A stretch of DNA of 64,000 nucleotides from Lunularia cruciata (lineage: Eukaryota; Streptophyta; Marchantiopsida; Lunulariales; Lunulariaceae): contig OX419759.1 of assembly GCA_948567375.1 (NCBI GenBank), forward strand, positions 12,926,744 through 12,990,743. Direction: 5' to 3'. The notes under the pieces were generated by a model. The model had not been told where the DNA came from. It searched no databases and saw only the letters and a program-made list of their open reading frames with translations. Made by a program: the position numbers and the translations under genes. Below are positions 12,212 through 23,859 of this stretch, in pieces. Numbering within the stretch: the stretch's first letter is position 1; each line of letters opens with the position of its first letter.

Positions 12212-12350
12212 CATGAAACTTACCGAACTATATTTTTAAACTATATAGCTTCCATTTTCAGGTCCATGAAACTTACCGAACTATATTTTTGAACTATATA
12301 GCTTCCATTTTCAGGTCCATGAAACTTACCGAACTATATACAACTATATA
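12212..12350. repeat. 53-bp tandem repeat, about 2.6 copies
   Basis: Units begin with catgaaacttaccgaactat at 12212, 12265 and 12318, giving a period of 53 bp. Units 1 and 2 are nearly identical; the third ends early (caactatatagc). It is non-coding. Confidence 0.9.
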
Positions 12351-12570
12351 GCAGTATACAAATGCCAGGTTAAGCATGTACTTTAGAATGAAGTTATTCA
12401 GATTTAGATTGTTCAATTTATGATATGTTTTCGCATCCGACATTCGAAGCTCTTCCTATTAATCCTCTAGATAATTCTTGAAAGGTTATTAAAGATAATA
12501 ATAAATCTTATGGATCAACTTATGATCTAATAATTTACATAGTAATCCATTTATAATAATTAGATGAAAA

Positions 12571-12674
12571 AATGAAGAAGAAATGCGATTGCGTGGAAAA
12601 CATGAAGGAAGGACGGGAAGACCCAGTCTAGCCGTACAAGGGCTTGACGAAGGAGGTCAAATGGGGTAAACCCC
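12571..12674 (-). mobile_element. LINE 3'-end tag, copy F, with longer 5' part
   Basis: Read on the minus strand, a block with ggggtttacccc (12674-12663) is followed by ggctagactgg, then gtcttcccgtcc (12622) and a T/C-rich end at 12571. This is the same order as the longer copy at 60360-60450 (ggggcttagcccc, ggcttgatcgg, gtcttcccatcc). It therefore extends further upstream than the 66-70 bp tags and links them to the LINE 3' region. Confidence 0.6.
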
Positions 12675-12847
12675 ATTTAAAATGTGTTCTAACATTTCTT
12701 TTTATACAAGGCTTTCTAATAAAAACTCTATGAGAATCCTTCTAGACGATAAGAATTACTTTGTATACACGTTATATCTAAAATAAAATCATAAGATAGC
12801 TGTCAGAATTAAAAGAATATTTTAGCAAAAGGTGTGCGTCAAACGCT

Positions 12848-12871
12848 ATAATATAATATAATATAATATAA
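12848..12871. repeat. (ATAAT)n microsatellite
   Basis: Consecutive five-base ataat/tataa units lie in AT-rich non-coding DNA. Confidence 0.85.
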
Positions 12872-14953
12872 AGGCTAAATAAAGAACAACTAAGAGAATA
12901 TAAAAGTAGGGGAAGGTAACATAACAATCCTCCAAGTACAAGGAATCAAGAAGATGCCCCTAGAAACCGCAAGGAGTGGCTATTAGTAAAAAATAGATAG
13001 TAAATTATATGGGTAAAACTAATATTAAAAGTTTATAAATTTTGAAGTTTAAACTATGATATAGCAAGTCAGAGTATAAGGAATCTTCGAGAGTCTTCTG
13101 TTTGGAGATCCCCAAGGAAAACGTGAACGACATCTTATTCTTCAACTACTCAGTTATAATAAAGTTAAAGTAGTAAAGGCTAAAATGAAATCCACGGATG
13201 ATTTGATTCTTGATTGTAATATAAGGCACCAACTTTTCTTTTAAATATTTTGTATTTCTCATTATTCTTAGTTTTATATTTTCCATTATAGTTTGTTGAA
13301 CCATAGGAGTTGAAGAGCTTTTCAATAATATCGTAACAGACTCAAGTACCTACTAATTATAAAAGTCAATTTATCAATCAAGAAAACAAATCTGTACATT
13401 TTCTTTATAGATTTAGATTCTATTATGGATTTATTAATTAGCTCTTGGTTCTTGATCATCACCTCACCGTTTTAGATTCCAATAATTTTAAGTGAAATAA
13501 TCAAGAGACTATATATTTATATTGAGATTTTTTTCCTATGATTGTACTCAGATCGAACACAAGATGTTCAATATTAGTCAAGATAAACTTCAGTTTATTA
13601 TCAACTTTATCTTAACTCGTATAATGAAATGAAAGATTATTATCCTAATAAATAGAAGATGATTATCATCACGAATAGATTAATCGGATTAGTATCTCAA
13701 GATGATATTGGATAACCAGTAATTATAAATTAATACAACAAAATTAGTATGTAAGTGCTCTGTTAGATATGTTTATTGTTCTAGTGCCTCCCATTTCTTC
13801 TATGTTTTCTTTTGTACATTCAAGGATGACTATCAAGTAGCAACAAACTCAAAATTTACCATATCCCATATTATAGTAGTAGATAGCTAGAACTTGCTAG
13901 CCTAAACTTTCAGCTAGTAGTAGATAGCTAGAAATTTCAAAAGATGACTTGAAAAATATAACCAAAATTACTTGAAATTGACACAATATAGAAAAGTTGT
14001 GGAAATCAAAGAGATAAGATTACATATTACCCTATCATCATATCATATAGTTGAGACTCCAACTTTATTAGTAAGTAACACCTTTTATTTAAATATCATG
14101 ATTTGGACTCCAGATTATAAAATAAGGTCTACAATATAATAATAAAAATTCTAATTTTTTATCAATACTATATTTAGGCTTCATTTTAAAAGTATTTCAG
14201 TCTCACTAGATACAAATTTAGATGGTATTTTGTGCACCACTACAATCAATTGAAAGAAATATCAGATGATATTATTCTTACCAAAACTCTAGAAACATAA
14301 TCTGTTAATGGCTAAGTTTCCTAATTGCTAATCACTTACTAATTTTGATTCTTAAAGTATTATTCAGTAGCACCTGCTCCTTGACTATTATAGTTTTGGA
14401 CTCAAAGTTATAGGATAAGGTGCACTCAAAATTAAATTAATATAAGAATTATTTAGTTTTACTAAATTATTATTATATTAATTTAATATTATATATTTTC
14501 TTGAAATTTTGTCTCTTTGAATGCAAACTTGAGAGTGCTTGAAACAAATCATTTCTAAAAAAGTTTAAAAAAATAAAGAACCGGAACCTTTTCATTGTCT
14601 TCCCTTTTAAAGACTTGAACTCAAGAGTTAGGAGCATTGATATTTAGTATATTTAGACTCCAACATTATAAAACAAAGTACCAAAGGAGACTAAATTAGA
14701 CATTCTTTTATTTCACCAACTGTATATTTCTATGGAGTGAAATTTTTTGAATAAAGAGGTTAAAGAGCTTTCTTTCAAATAGATATTGCAAGGAGAACTT
14801 GTAAACATCCAAATCTCTAAATTAAACTTCCAAATGCTTAAAATTTATTAGATACATATAAACCTAATATTGGTATTTGAAAAAAATTATAATTATTAAG
14901 AGCATCTTGTTTTACATCTAATATTTAGTCTAATGCACAATAAATAAATATAT
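12872..14953. other. AT-rich non-coding stretch
   Basis: There are no open frames with recognisable motifs. Loosely repeated phrases such as 'gactccaa-attataaaataaggt' occur near 14055, 14105, 14395 and 14655, and tagtagtagatagctagaa occurs twice (13875 and 13916). This is probably very old transposon debris. Confidence 0.5.
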
Positions 14954-15694
14954 TGTAACACTCCGAGGACAAGAGAAGAAATAAAACACAGATTACCAAC
15001 TCAAACATTTGATGCCCCAAAGGAGTACCTTCTCTTTATTATATAGACAAAGATGATCTCCTCCAAGGAAGCTCTACCATAAGATTAGGCACACAGATAG
15101 GTGACATGTCATAAAGCTCCACCCTTTGGATTACTTACTTGGATGGGTGACATGTCGTTCTAGGTCCTATCTGGTTGGTCAAACAAGTTTTGACTAGAGG
15201 GAATCTTTTAGGGAATCTTCCTATGGGGATCTTAGAATCACGTGGGTAAGGTACCATTGGAAAGATCTCAATGAGACAAACCAGGGGAGAGGGAATGCCA
15301 TCCTTTCTTTGGTTGGAGGGGCGGCATTTACACATTTTCAAGGCCTAATTCATCCATTTAGGTCTCCAAAATTGCCTTCAAAGATTTAAGGCTTATTTTG
15401 GTTCCTACTCTATTAGTAGAAGTCCCCTTTTGGTGATACCTCTTTCTGATCTATTTAGTCTATCATGTGTAACATCCTTCCAAATGTTACCAAACCAATT
15501 CTCACCTTTAAATCATATGTCTAGCTATTGGTTCTAAGGTTCTCAAGTTTATTTTGGTTTCTGCCCTATTAGTAGAAGTATTCTTTTGGTGATACTTCTA
15601 TCTGATCTATTTTGACCATCATGTATAACATCATTCTAGATGGTACCAAACCAAATTTTACATCTAGATCATATGGCTAGCTCTTGGTATTACA
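14954..15694 (-). mobile_element. LTR-A, 3' LTR of a minus-strand chromovirus (741 bp)
   Basis: It begins tgtaacactcc and ends ggtattaca on the plus strand, so both strands have TG...CA ends. The same 741-bp length is seen in the solo copy at 55785-56525. On the internal side (15695 on) a polypurine tract (aaaaggaaggaggta on the minus strand) abuts it, which makes it a 3' LTR of an element reading leftward. The U3 contains a partial internal duplication with period 156 bp: ttattttggtt at 15393 and 15549, both followed by ctattagtagaag. Confidence 0.85.
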
Positions 15695-15712
15695 TACCTC
15701 CTTCCTTTTAAG
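15695..15712 (-). other. Polypurine tract of the LTR-A chromovirus
   Basis: The minus-strand sequence is almost all purine (aaaaggaaggaggta) immediately before the TG of the LTR. This is the standard plus-strand DNA primer site of LTR retrotransposons, and it fixes the element's orientation. Confidence 0.75.
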
Positions 15713-17762
15713 ACGTAACGTCCTCGTTGTGCAATTGTTACTCAAACGCTTGCACCAACACCGGTGCATGTGTCAAATTGGCAATGTGCTCCCAGGTTGC
15801 TTTATAGAGGGGGTAACCTTTCCACTATATTAGATAGTCCACCCACGGATGGCGAGTACCACACATGTGTTTTTGAGGAATACGCTCTACTTCATATTCC
15901 TCTATGCCATCTATGAGTGTCGGACAAGGTCGAATGTCTTGTGTGGAATGACCTTGGCCTGATTGGGGAGCATATCTGCGTAGTAGGGAAACATGGAACA
16001 CTAGATGGATCTTCATGTGTGGTGGTAGCTCAAGGTAATAGGCCACAACGCCAGTGTGACGAAGGATCAAGAAAGGCCTAATAAAATGAGGTCTGAGCTT
16101 ACGAGGTCCAACTAATGTGAGGTTGGTTGTTAATAGCCACACTTGATTCCCAAAATTGAACTCTATGTGCCTATGATGTGCATCGGCATACTATTTCTGT
16201 CAATTTTGCGCAATATGTAATCTGTGCTTGGTGCTCTCCACACCTTGTTGGATTCTAGAAACAAATGTGTTGACTGCATTGACCTTGGTAGCCACTGGAC
16301 TAATCTTCATCAAGCTAGAAGGTGTGAAGGGATTTTCACCATACATGAGGAAGAATGGAGTGACTTGGGTGGATGAATTCACTGAATTGTTGTAAGCAAA
16401 TTCCACCAACGGGAGTAGGGTGTCCCACCTCTCTTGCTCTTCTAAGGTGAAGCCGCTCTTCAAATCAAGGCTTCACCTTAATTTTATCTAAGGTGAAGCC
16501 GCGTAACGTCTTTAATTGTGCAATTAGCCCGCTCTATTTTTCCATTTGTTTGTGGGTGGTAAGTTGTGGATATGGCTAACTTGGTTTTGAAGAAACCAAA
16601 GAGTGTTCACCAAAACAAACTGGTGAATTGAGTGGCTCTATCAGTGATGAGTACTCTAAACAAGCCACGGTGAGAGAAGACTGCATCTAAGTATAATTGA
16701 GCTAGTTGTGGAGCGGTCACATCCTTGGTGGTAGGGCGTACATGGATCATTTTGTTGAGCCGGTCCACAAAGATCACGATGGAGTCAAACCCTGAGGTGG
16801 TCTTGGGTAATTCACAGACAAGATCCATACTCACTTGTTCCCAATGTTGGGTAGGAGTGGGGAGAGGTTGAAGGAGCCCTATAGGGGCTTGATTAGAAGC
16901 TTTGTACTGTTGACAAAGTAGGTAGCTGCACACGTAGTCCATCACATCGTTGCTCATCTTGGGCCAATAGTAATGGCGATGGATTGCATCCAAGGTCTTG
17001 TTCACTCCGACATGATCTACAATGGCCGAATCATGACATTCCGCTAGAATGGTAGTGCATAATTCTGGGACATTTGGGGTCCATAATCTGCCATCACGAA
17101 AGGTGAGTCCTTAGGTGCTGGTGATGCCTTTGGATGATTGCATTTCTATAATCTGTGGATCAATTTTTGTAGCAGCCAAAATTCAGGGTGTAATCTTAAC
17201 CTCTCACCACCAAGTTGTTTGCCATTGGCATGCGGGTGAATGTATTTGCAAGTTGCTTCTTACCTTCCACGTAAGTGATTGTCATGTTGAAGCATTGTCG
17301 CCACTCTGCCCACCAAATCTAGCGACAAGATAGATCCTTCTACGTCTTGAGGTAGACTAGAGGTTTGTGGTATGTCTCTACTACAAATGCTTTCTTGCCC
17401 AAATAGTGATTCCAAGGCTTGGTTGCCAGAATGATGGCCAACTCTTCTTGTTCTATGGTGTGGTAGTTGTGCTCTACCGGTAGCAACTATTGAGAGAAAT
17501 ATGCAATTGGATGTCATCCGTCATGCCACTCTTGTTGTAGGACTGCTCCTATTGCTACGCTTGATGCATCTATAGCCAACTTAATTGGACGTTTTAGGTC
17601 ATACCACTTCAAGATTGGTGCATGTAGCAAGGCGGCTTTCAATTCTTGAAAGTCCAACTCTTGTGTTGTTCCCCATGTCCACTTCTTCCCCTTGCCAAGT
17701 AGTGCCATTAAAGGTTGTGCAACCTTGGAGAAGTCCCTGACAAATCTATGATAGAATCTTGT
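15713..17762 (-). pseudogene. Ty3/gypsy chromovirus pol, broken (RT end - RNase H - integrase - chromodomain)
   Basis: Reading leftward from 17762: the RT thumb and RNase H start (FYHRFVRDFSKVAQPL, then IDASSVAIGAVLQQEW), broken frames through 17260, then an integrase HHCC zinc-binding region (HRHYYWPKM...CQQYK at 16850-17000). The integrase core follows with catalytic Asp residues in SMDLVCELP and TDRATQF (16607-17005), then the third-domain part with EFAYNNSVNSSTQVTPFFLMYGENP (16200-16463). The C-terminal part is 15825-16142, and a chromodomain tail (KATWEHIANL) lies at 15720-15830 behind a stop. Several stops and frameshifts make it inactive. The 5' half (gag, protease, RT fingers) is missing because the element ends abruptly at an LTR-B copy at 17763. 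Confidence 0.85.
16443..16502. repeat. Local inverted and direct duplication inside the integrase relic
   Basis: ggcttcacctta (16469-16480) is mirrored by taaggtgaagcc (16489-16500), and the same taaggtgaagccgc word also occurs directly at 16443. This is a small rearrangement that breaks the integrase frame. Confidence 0.75.
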
Positions 17763-18172
17763 TGTAAAAGACCAAGACCAAGGAGAGAAATAGAAGGATG
17801 GAAACTCACATTGGGACACTTGAATGAGTGAAAACTTTGAATGCCTAGCATGAGCTTCGGCTTTGGTATTTATAGATAGCATACAAGGCCCTTGAGAAGC
17901 TTCTCAAGAATCTTCCTTGAGCCACTTTCTTAGAGTGCAAGCCAAGTTAACCAGGAGCTTCTCAAGAAGCTTCCTTCTAGAAGCCGTCTACTTGGCGTGC
18001 AAGCTAAGCTAGTTAGAAGCTTCTAGAAGCTTCTAGAAGCTAGTGCAAGTTAACTAGTTGGGAAGCTTCACAAGAAGCTTCCTAGATGCTTCTAGAATAT
18101 TCTAGGCTAATTTGGTTTATTCTCTACTTCATTAGCCTTACTAAAAACATTTCTAAACTCCATATTGTTATA
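17763..18172 (-). mobile_element. LTR-B copy, minus orientation
   Basis: It runs from tgtaaaagaccaaga to ctccatattgttata and is collinear with the copies at 38073-38499 (opposite strand) and 49976-50329. It has a TATA-like box (tatttata near 17865, minus strand) and a U3 packed with GAAgcTTC units. Flanking pentamers (cttgt on the left, tattt on the right) do not match, so it is not a clean solo insertion. It joins a truncated pol on the left to an LTR-A fragment on the right, which suggests ectopic recombination. Confidence 0.8.
18015..18039 (-). promoter_or_regulatory. Perfect five-unit heat-shock element in LTR-B
   Basis: Five consecutive 5-bp units alternate nGAAn and nTTCn without a gap (18015-18019, 18020-18024, 18025-18029, 18030-18034, 18035-18039). 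Plant heat-shock factors bind three or more such units. A further three-unit array lies at 18089-18103, and two-unit sites at 17907-17916, 18061-18070 and 18073-18082. The placement is in the U3, upstream of the LTR's own TATA-like box. Confidence 0.65.
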
Positions 18173-18656
18173 TATTTTCAAGGCCTAATTCATCCGTTTA
18201 GGTCTCCAAAATTGCCTTCAAAGATTTAAGGCTTATTTTGGTTCCTACTCTATTAGTAGAAGTCCCCTTTTGGTGATACCTCTTTCTGATCTGTTTAGTC
18301 CATCATGTGTAACATCCTTCCAAATGTTATCAAACCAATTCTCACCTTTAAATCATATGTCTAGCTATTGGTTCTAAGGTTCTCAAGTTTATTTTGGTTT
18401 CTGCCCTATTAGTAGAAGTATTCTTTTGGTGATACTTCTATCTGATCTATTTTGACCATCATGTATAAAATCATTCTAGATGTTACCAAACCAAATTTCA
18501 CATCTAGATCATATGGCTAGCTCTTGGTATTACATACCTCCTTCCTTTTAAGACGCAACGTCCTTGTTGTGCAATTGTTGCTCAAACGCTTGCACCAACA
18601 CCAGTGCCTGTGTCAAATTGGCAATGTGCTCCGAGGTTGCTTCATAGAGGGGGTTA
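18173..18656 (-). mobile_element. LTR-A fragment with polypurine tract and chromodomain end
   Basis: Positions 18173-18534 repeat the U3 part of LTR-A (compare 15336-15694) with few changes. 18535-18550 repeat the polypurine tract, and 18551-18656 repeat the end of the chromodomain region (minus strand: HIANLTQALVLVQAF). It is the 3' remnant of a second element of the same family and orientation, cut off at both ends. Confidence 0.8.
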
Positions 18657-21577
18657 ATTTAACCTAAAATTAATCTAAATTTAATGTCTTTTTAATACTT
18701 ATATACATGATAATTTAAATTAATCATTTCTTAGCAACTATATGTCAAGATCATTTCAAAGTCAATAAATTCTTAAAGTAAGAAAACTATGAAAATTTTA
18801 TCTTTTTGTTATAAATGTATCTTTTTTATCAATTCAAAATTCATATCACTAATTGATAATAATTTAAAAAAAAAAAAGGATAATTCACCATTCTAGTTTG
18901 GTTTCATAAGTATGTTTCCTCTTTCTATGGTAATGCTTAAATATCAAAAGTAAGTATGTATTCTATTGATCTGAATCTCTAAATATTATACATGAAGATA
19001 TATTCACATTTTAAATATCAATGCTCTATATTATTTACCTATTGATGATAATTCCAAACATTCTATTTTGGATTAAAAATCCACTTTTAAAATTTTAATA
19101 ATTTTTTCACCAACTCCCCAAATTTTTGATGTCTTATATGTTTCATTATTATATCTCTACTTTGATATATATGAGAAATTCTATCTTTGGTTTAGTTTTA
19201 TGATAATTTATTTGAAAGGAACAATATCATGAAGAGGAATTTAATTACATTATTTAATTAAGTTAGGTATGCTATCTATTTATTTATGTTATATATTAGC
19301 TTATATCCTCTCTCTCTCTCTTTTAGTTGTTTTAATTCATTAATAACTTATCTATCTATATTAATTTATTTACATTAGCTCTATCCATAGACTTTGATTC
19401 AAAGTTTTTCTTGTTTATAAATTTTAAGTGTTCATTAACTTGAATCTATCTTGTAGCTATTCCTTGATGATGTATTAATAGTTGTAAATAATAAATGTGT
19501 GATTATTTAATTTTAATATAAATTTAGTTCCTAGAATAAATAAAATTCCAACTTTTATTTTAAAAATCCAAAAATCGTATTATTAAGATTTTTCATGTTT
19601 TAAAATTGAAAGTAGGCAAGGCATATCATATATATAGCACTATAATAATGAGTAATAAACACTGAAATGAAATTTTATTTCACAGTATTTTATCTGTTAA
19701 ATGTTACTCAAGAAATAGCTTTTGATCGTTATCCAATAATTTCACTTCTATTTAATAATTACAGATCCTGATTAAAAGTCAAAATATGAACAATAACTTA
19801 GATGAATAATGGATTAAATATTAACATGAAAGATCAATTGATTAATTATTATCATCGCTCATGTGAAAGACTAAAGCCTATTAGAACAAGAAGGGAAGAT
19901 GTAAGAGGGAAAATAAGCCATGAATAAGCTACATGACACAAAATATGAAAGATTGTGTAAGGCCTTGTTATTTTACTAAAGACACATATTGACTATTTCA
20001 TAAAGAAGTAGACAAGTTAAATTCCAAGAAAGTTACTCAATCCCTATGAAGTTCTTCCAAACCTTATAGTCATAGTTTTTAAGGATGTTCTCTAATACCT
20101 TACTAAACTATTATTGCATTAATTACTTCCTAAATATTCTTATATGAAAATTTTTTGAATACTCTCTAATGAATCTTATAAAATTTGTTATGGCTAGGAC
20201 TTTGATTGCTTATATTGGTGCTTAAAATCCTCCCTTCCATATTTTTAGAGGAAGAGAAATTATATATGACTGTTTGAACTTGCAATGTTGATGCAAATGG
20301 TGCATGATTATCTATGAATTAGAATGCAAGAGAAGATTATATGAAAAATATTTGTTATTTACTTTCTTGTCATTTAGAGAGAGTATCAAGTATTCAACTT
20401 TGTGAAGCTTGAAGGTCATAGCACCATCCCAAGGTGTAATGCAATAGGTTAGCTACAAATAAAATCTTCACCACAAGCAAAAAGGTCTCAGAACAATAAC
20501 TATATTGTTATAATAGTTAAAATGCATCCACCATGATTAAAAAGAATTCATCCATATAATAATCCAATAGATGCAGAAAATCCCAATAATAGGATAGTTC
20601 CAAACTATAATAAATATGTATTCCTCTTTTGAACAAATACATATAATATTTTAACTTTGTATGGCTAAAGTTAATGGACTAAACTACCTTTTACTCAAGG
20701 GGAAATAAGTGACCACATAGAACATATGAAGGAGAAAATATTATTTTAGCAAATTCTAGCTAAATTAAAGAACAAATTAAATATTATTTACTAATTTATT
20801 ATAAAATTAATAAAAAAATCACCATTAATTACCATTTTAAATTTAAAATTTATGAATATATTATTTTCAAATATAATAATTTTTATTCCAATATACTATT
20901 TAAATATATAATATATAGAGTCAATTCATAAATTTTAATCATAATTAGTTTCCAATTGAATCTAGTGAGCTTATGCCAAAAATTCTTGATAATTGATAAT
21001 TAAATTAGACCTAAGATTTTAAAATCAAGATAAAACTCGTAACCTTGAAGTCACAAGCTATAATGGGGTAAAAGTCTTGTGCTTTTAGGAGAATATTCCA
21101 ATAAATTATTATAGATATAGTTATACAAGTATTTAAATTTTTTTAACTAGTCAATAATATTTTCTTAATATGTTTCAATTTTGATCTTACAAGTAGTAAC
21201 GATATATTTTGGTTTATTCATAAATGAAGATATTTTATTTAACAAGAGATAAGAAAGACAAAGTATTTATAATATTGGAGAAAGGAACAGTGAACAATCT
21301 ATTCAAACAAAAGGATCTAAATCAGAATTAAGAATATGAAGAGAGAATCCAACACTTATTTCATAGAGGTATTGTATGCAAATTAGTTGGTAGAAATATG
21401 AGTACCAAAATTAGTGACATTTTGTTATAATACAAAAAACATATCTTGTCCAAGTTATTACTGACGCAATAGTTTGACTATAATAACTACTTGAGGATGG
21501 TAAGCACAACATATGGCTAATGTAGTGTCAAAATTTCTGTATAGTATTATCCACAGCTTGGCATTGAAATGCAAGTC
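18657..21577. other. AT-rich stretch without recognisable genes
   Basis: Very AT-rich sequence with short ORFs only. A (CT)n run lies near 19309-19322 and a poly-A run near 18868. No domain motifs are visible in any frame. It is probably old, heavily mutated repeat DNA. Confidence 0.5.
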
Positions 21578-21840
21578 TTAATCAGAGGTTCTCTTGAATA
21601 AATAAATAAAAGTATGATATAATCCAATCTTATAAACTCTCACTGAAAAGTGGAGATTGATAATATTTGAAAAGATAATTTGGAGCAAACTACAAACATA
21701 TTGACTAATTTCTTCAATAGCAAAGTTAGAATTATAAAAATCAAAGACAAAAAGTAACTTGAGATTGTATGGTTGTAAGCTTATACAAGTTGAAACCAAG
21801 TCATGGAGTTTTTAAAGGAGCACTTTATTTATGTTCAACA
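21578..21840 (-). pseudogene. Faint Ty3/gypsy RNase H relic
   Basis: The minus-strand frame contains SLQPYNLKLLFVFDFYNSNF, which lines up with the RNase H entry of the better copy at 51986-52264 (ILQPYDPQLPCVVDFNAFIF). No further pol motifs are readable on either side. The match is short, so this is tentative. Confidence 0.45.
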
Positions 21841-23214
21841 TTCTCTTTGTCACCCTTGATATAATTTGACATCCTTGTTTAAGAGCTTAACATATCATAT
21901 TAATATATAAAATTTTAATTTAATTTACCAGAATAATAAATTCCTCAAGCATCAAAGCATCTCTAAGAGTTGGAAAATCTACAAAAGCCTTGATGTTTTC
22001 ATACTCCATTTTGACATTTGAAGTTGATACCCTGTGATCCAAGCATGTAATATGTTCTTTCTAGAATTTTCATTTTGACTTGAAGGATATTCTACTTACC
22101 TAACCATTGCAACATTCTACTCCATAGTGTGCCTCTTCTATAGTTTTGTAATGAGGATGAAATTTGGAAAACCATAACATTTTAAAAACTTATAATAGAT
22201 AGATAAATTTGATCCATGAACACCATAAGACATAAGTGAAGCCATATGGAAAGATGATAAAAGACCAAATTTTGAGAGAAAGGAGTAGGGTGGATAAAGA
22301 GAAGAGGGAAACAAAGAATTAAATAGAATGTATTTGAATGCAAAGATGGTCCAAGATCTTTTCATTTATACTTGAGGTATATGGATCTATTTCTTAATAG
22401 AATTTTCTGTTAGCTTTGTAGTGCATTAACTCAGTCCCAACGAAGATTGTTCAGTTATTTAAAGCCTTAAAAGGTTTACAAGTAACTTACTTGTGTATTT
22501 TATCCTAAAAAGGTTCAAAATTACCTTCTAAATCTTCATTTTTAAAACTTTCAAATTTATTTTTAGAGTATCTTTTGAGTTTTCAAGTCACTTATATGAA
22601 AAAATTAAGCAAAATCCTCATTTAATTGCCTTATTTTTATAAATTCTTCTTAAAAAAAGTCTGCTTATGATATCCTTATTGTAGGCTCTGTTTTCAAACT
22701 CTTGGAGGCATCACAAGCCTTATGAAGATGACTAATGGGTTTCCATGTAACAATGTGAAGCAAATAAACATCTAAAGAGCCTTGTACATTGTAAGTTGAC
22801 AATGATTGTAATCATTAACCATATACTAGGTAAAGTTGCACTTAGCTTGGTACTCTTCATAAACCTCAATGGTAATTGGAAGTAGTGAAGTTTAATTTAG
22901 ATCATTCAAACAATGAATAAAAAAAGAATCCACATGGAAGCCAATTTTAGAATTTGAGATCCAATTAAAGGGAGGGTTATGACTTTAAATTATACTATAA
23001 TAAAAAATATATAAGTTATATGATAATATGTATAAGAATATATTTTTATGATTTGATGTGACAATAAACGAGCTTTGGTTATTATGTAAAAGAAGATAAG
23101 TTATATAAGAAGGTATAAATACAAAATACTAGAAGATGGAAGTGTGAACTAGCTATAACAAGCTCACCTTCACCAAAACAAAGAAAGAAGAGTAGGAATC
23201 TAATACTTGCTTTC
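21841..23214. other. AT-rich stretch without recognisable genes
   Basis: Only short ORFs without motifs, for example the 75-aa minus frame at 22138-22365. I see no repeats of note until the LINE tag at 23231. Confidence 0.45.
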
Positions 23215-23312
23215 TTGGAGTTGTTATAAGTTGCTGTTTTTGATGGGCGGTCTTCCCATCATGCCTTGTTCTACGTGGTTGCCTTTTTTCTCTTTTTTGG
23301 AGTTGTTATAAG
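23215..23312 (+). mobile_element. LINE 3'-end tag, copy C, with 16-bp target-site duplications
   Basis: The 16-mer ttggagttgttataag occurs at 23215-23230 and again at 23297-23312. The 66 bases between contain gatgggcggtcttcccatc, then ctacgtggttgcc, then a T-rich tail (ttttttctctttt). This is the same core as copy B at 11618-11687, with a different and independent target duplication. That is the signature of a 5'-truncated, LINE-mobilised insertion only 66 bp long. Confidence 0.8.
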
Positions 23313-23859
23313 AAATTTTTATAATAAAAAGGAGAGTTTCCAAATTTTGCAGTTGTACATTCACAAATACATATGATGTATATATTTAGGGTTGACCATC
23401 TATAGTGAGAATTTCAAGTAGTGTACATAATACATTTTGTATTCAATATCTTGTGTTAAGATTGCAAAAAATTATGAATAGATGAGATTATAAATTTTTT
23501 TTAGAGATCATGATAGAAAAGATAATGTTAAAATAGAGATTTAGCCAGTTAAGGTACAACCATTATATTGGTTGTAGGAGCTGAGTGGACTTTCATAATT
23601 AATGCGTCATAAATATATCTATAGTAGTGTACTCTTTAGCAATGATATATAAAGAGAGGTATCATGGGATCAAAGCCCCAAAGGTGTAGATTGGTATTAG
23701 TTAGAAAAGACTAACTATAATAACAGCAAGTTAGCAAAATAAACTAAATATAGCAAAATGAGAGTAGAACTCACATACATCTAAGAGAGAGATTGCGATA
23801 GGAAATGATAGCAATAATTGGAGAGAAAAACTTTCCGAGAAGAAGAAGATCATGTGAAG

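Noticed and set aside
18015-18039. Simple HindIII-like microsatellite explanation of the gaagcttcta repeats
   Set aside because: The copies at 38073 and 49976 keep GAA/TTC units in changing sequence contexts (gaatattc, gaagtttc), so the 5-bp pattern rather than one word is conserved. Still, the local 10-bp repeat could have amplified by slippage.
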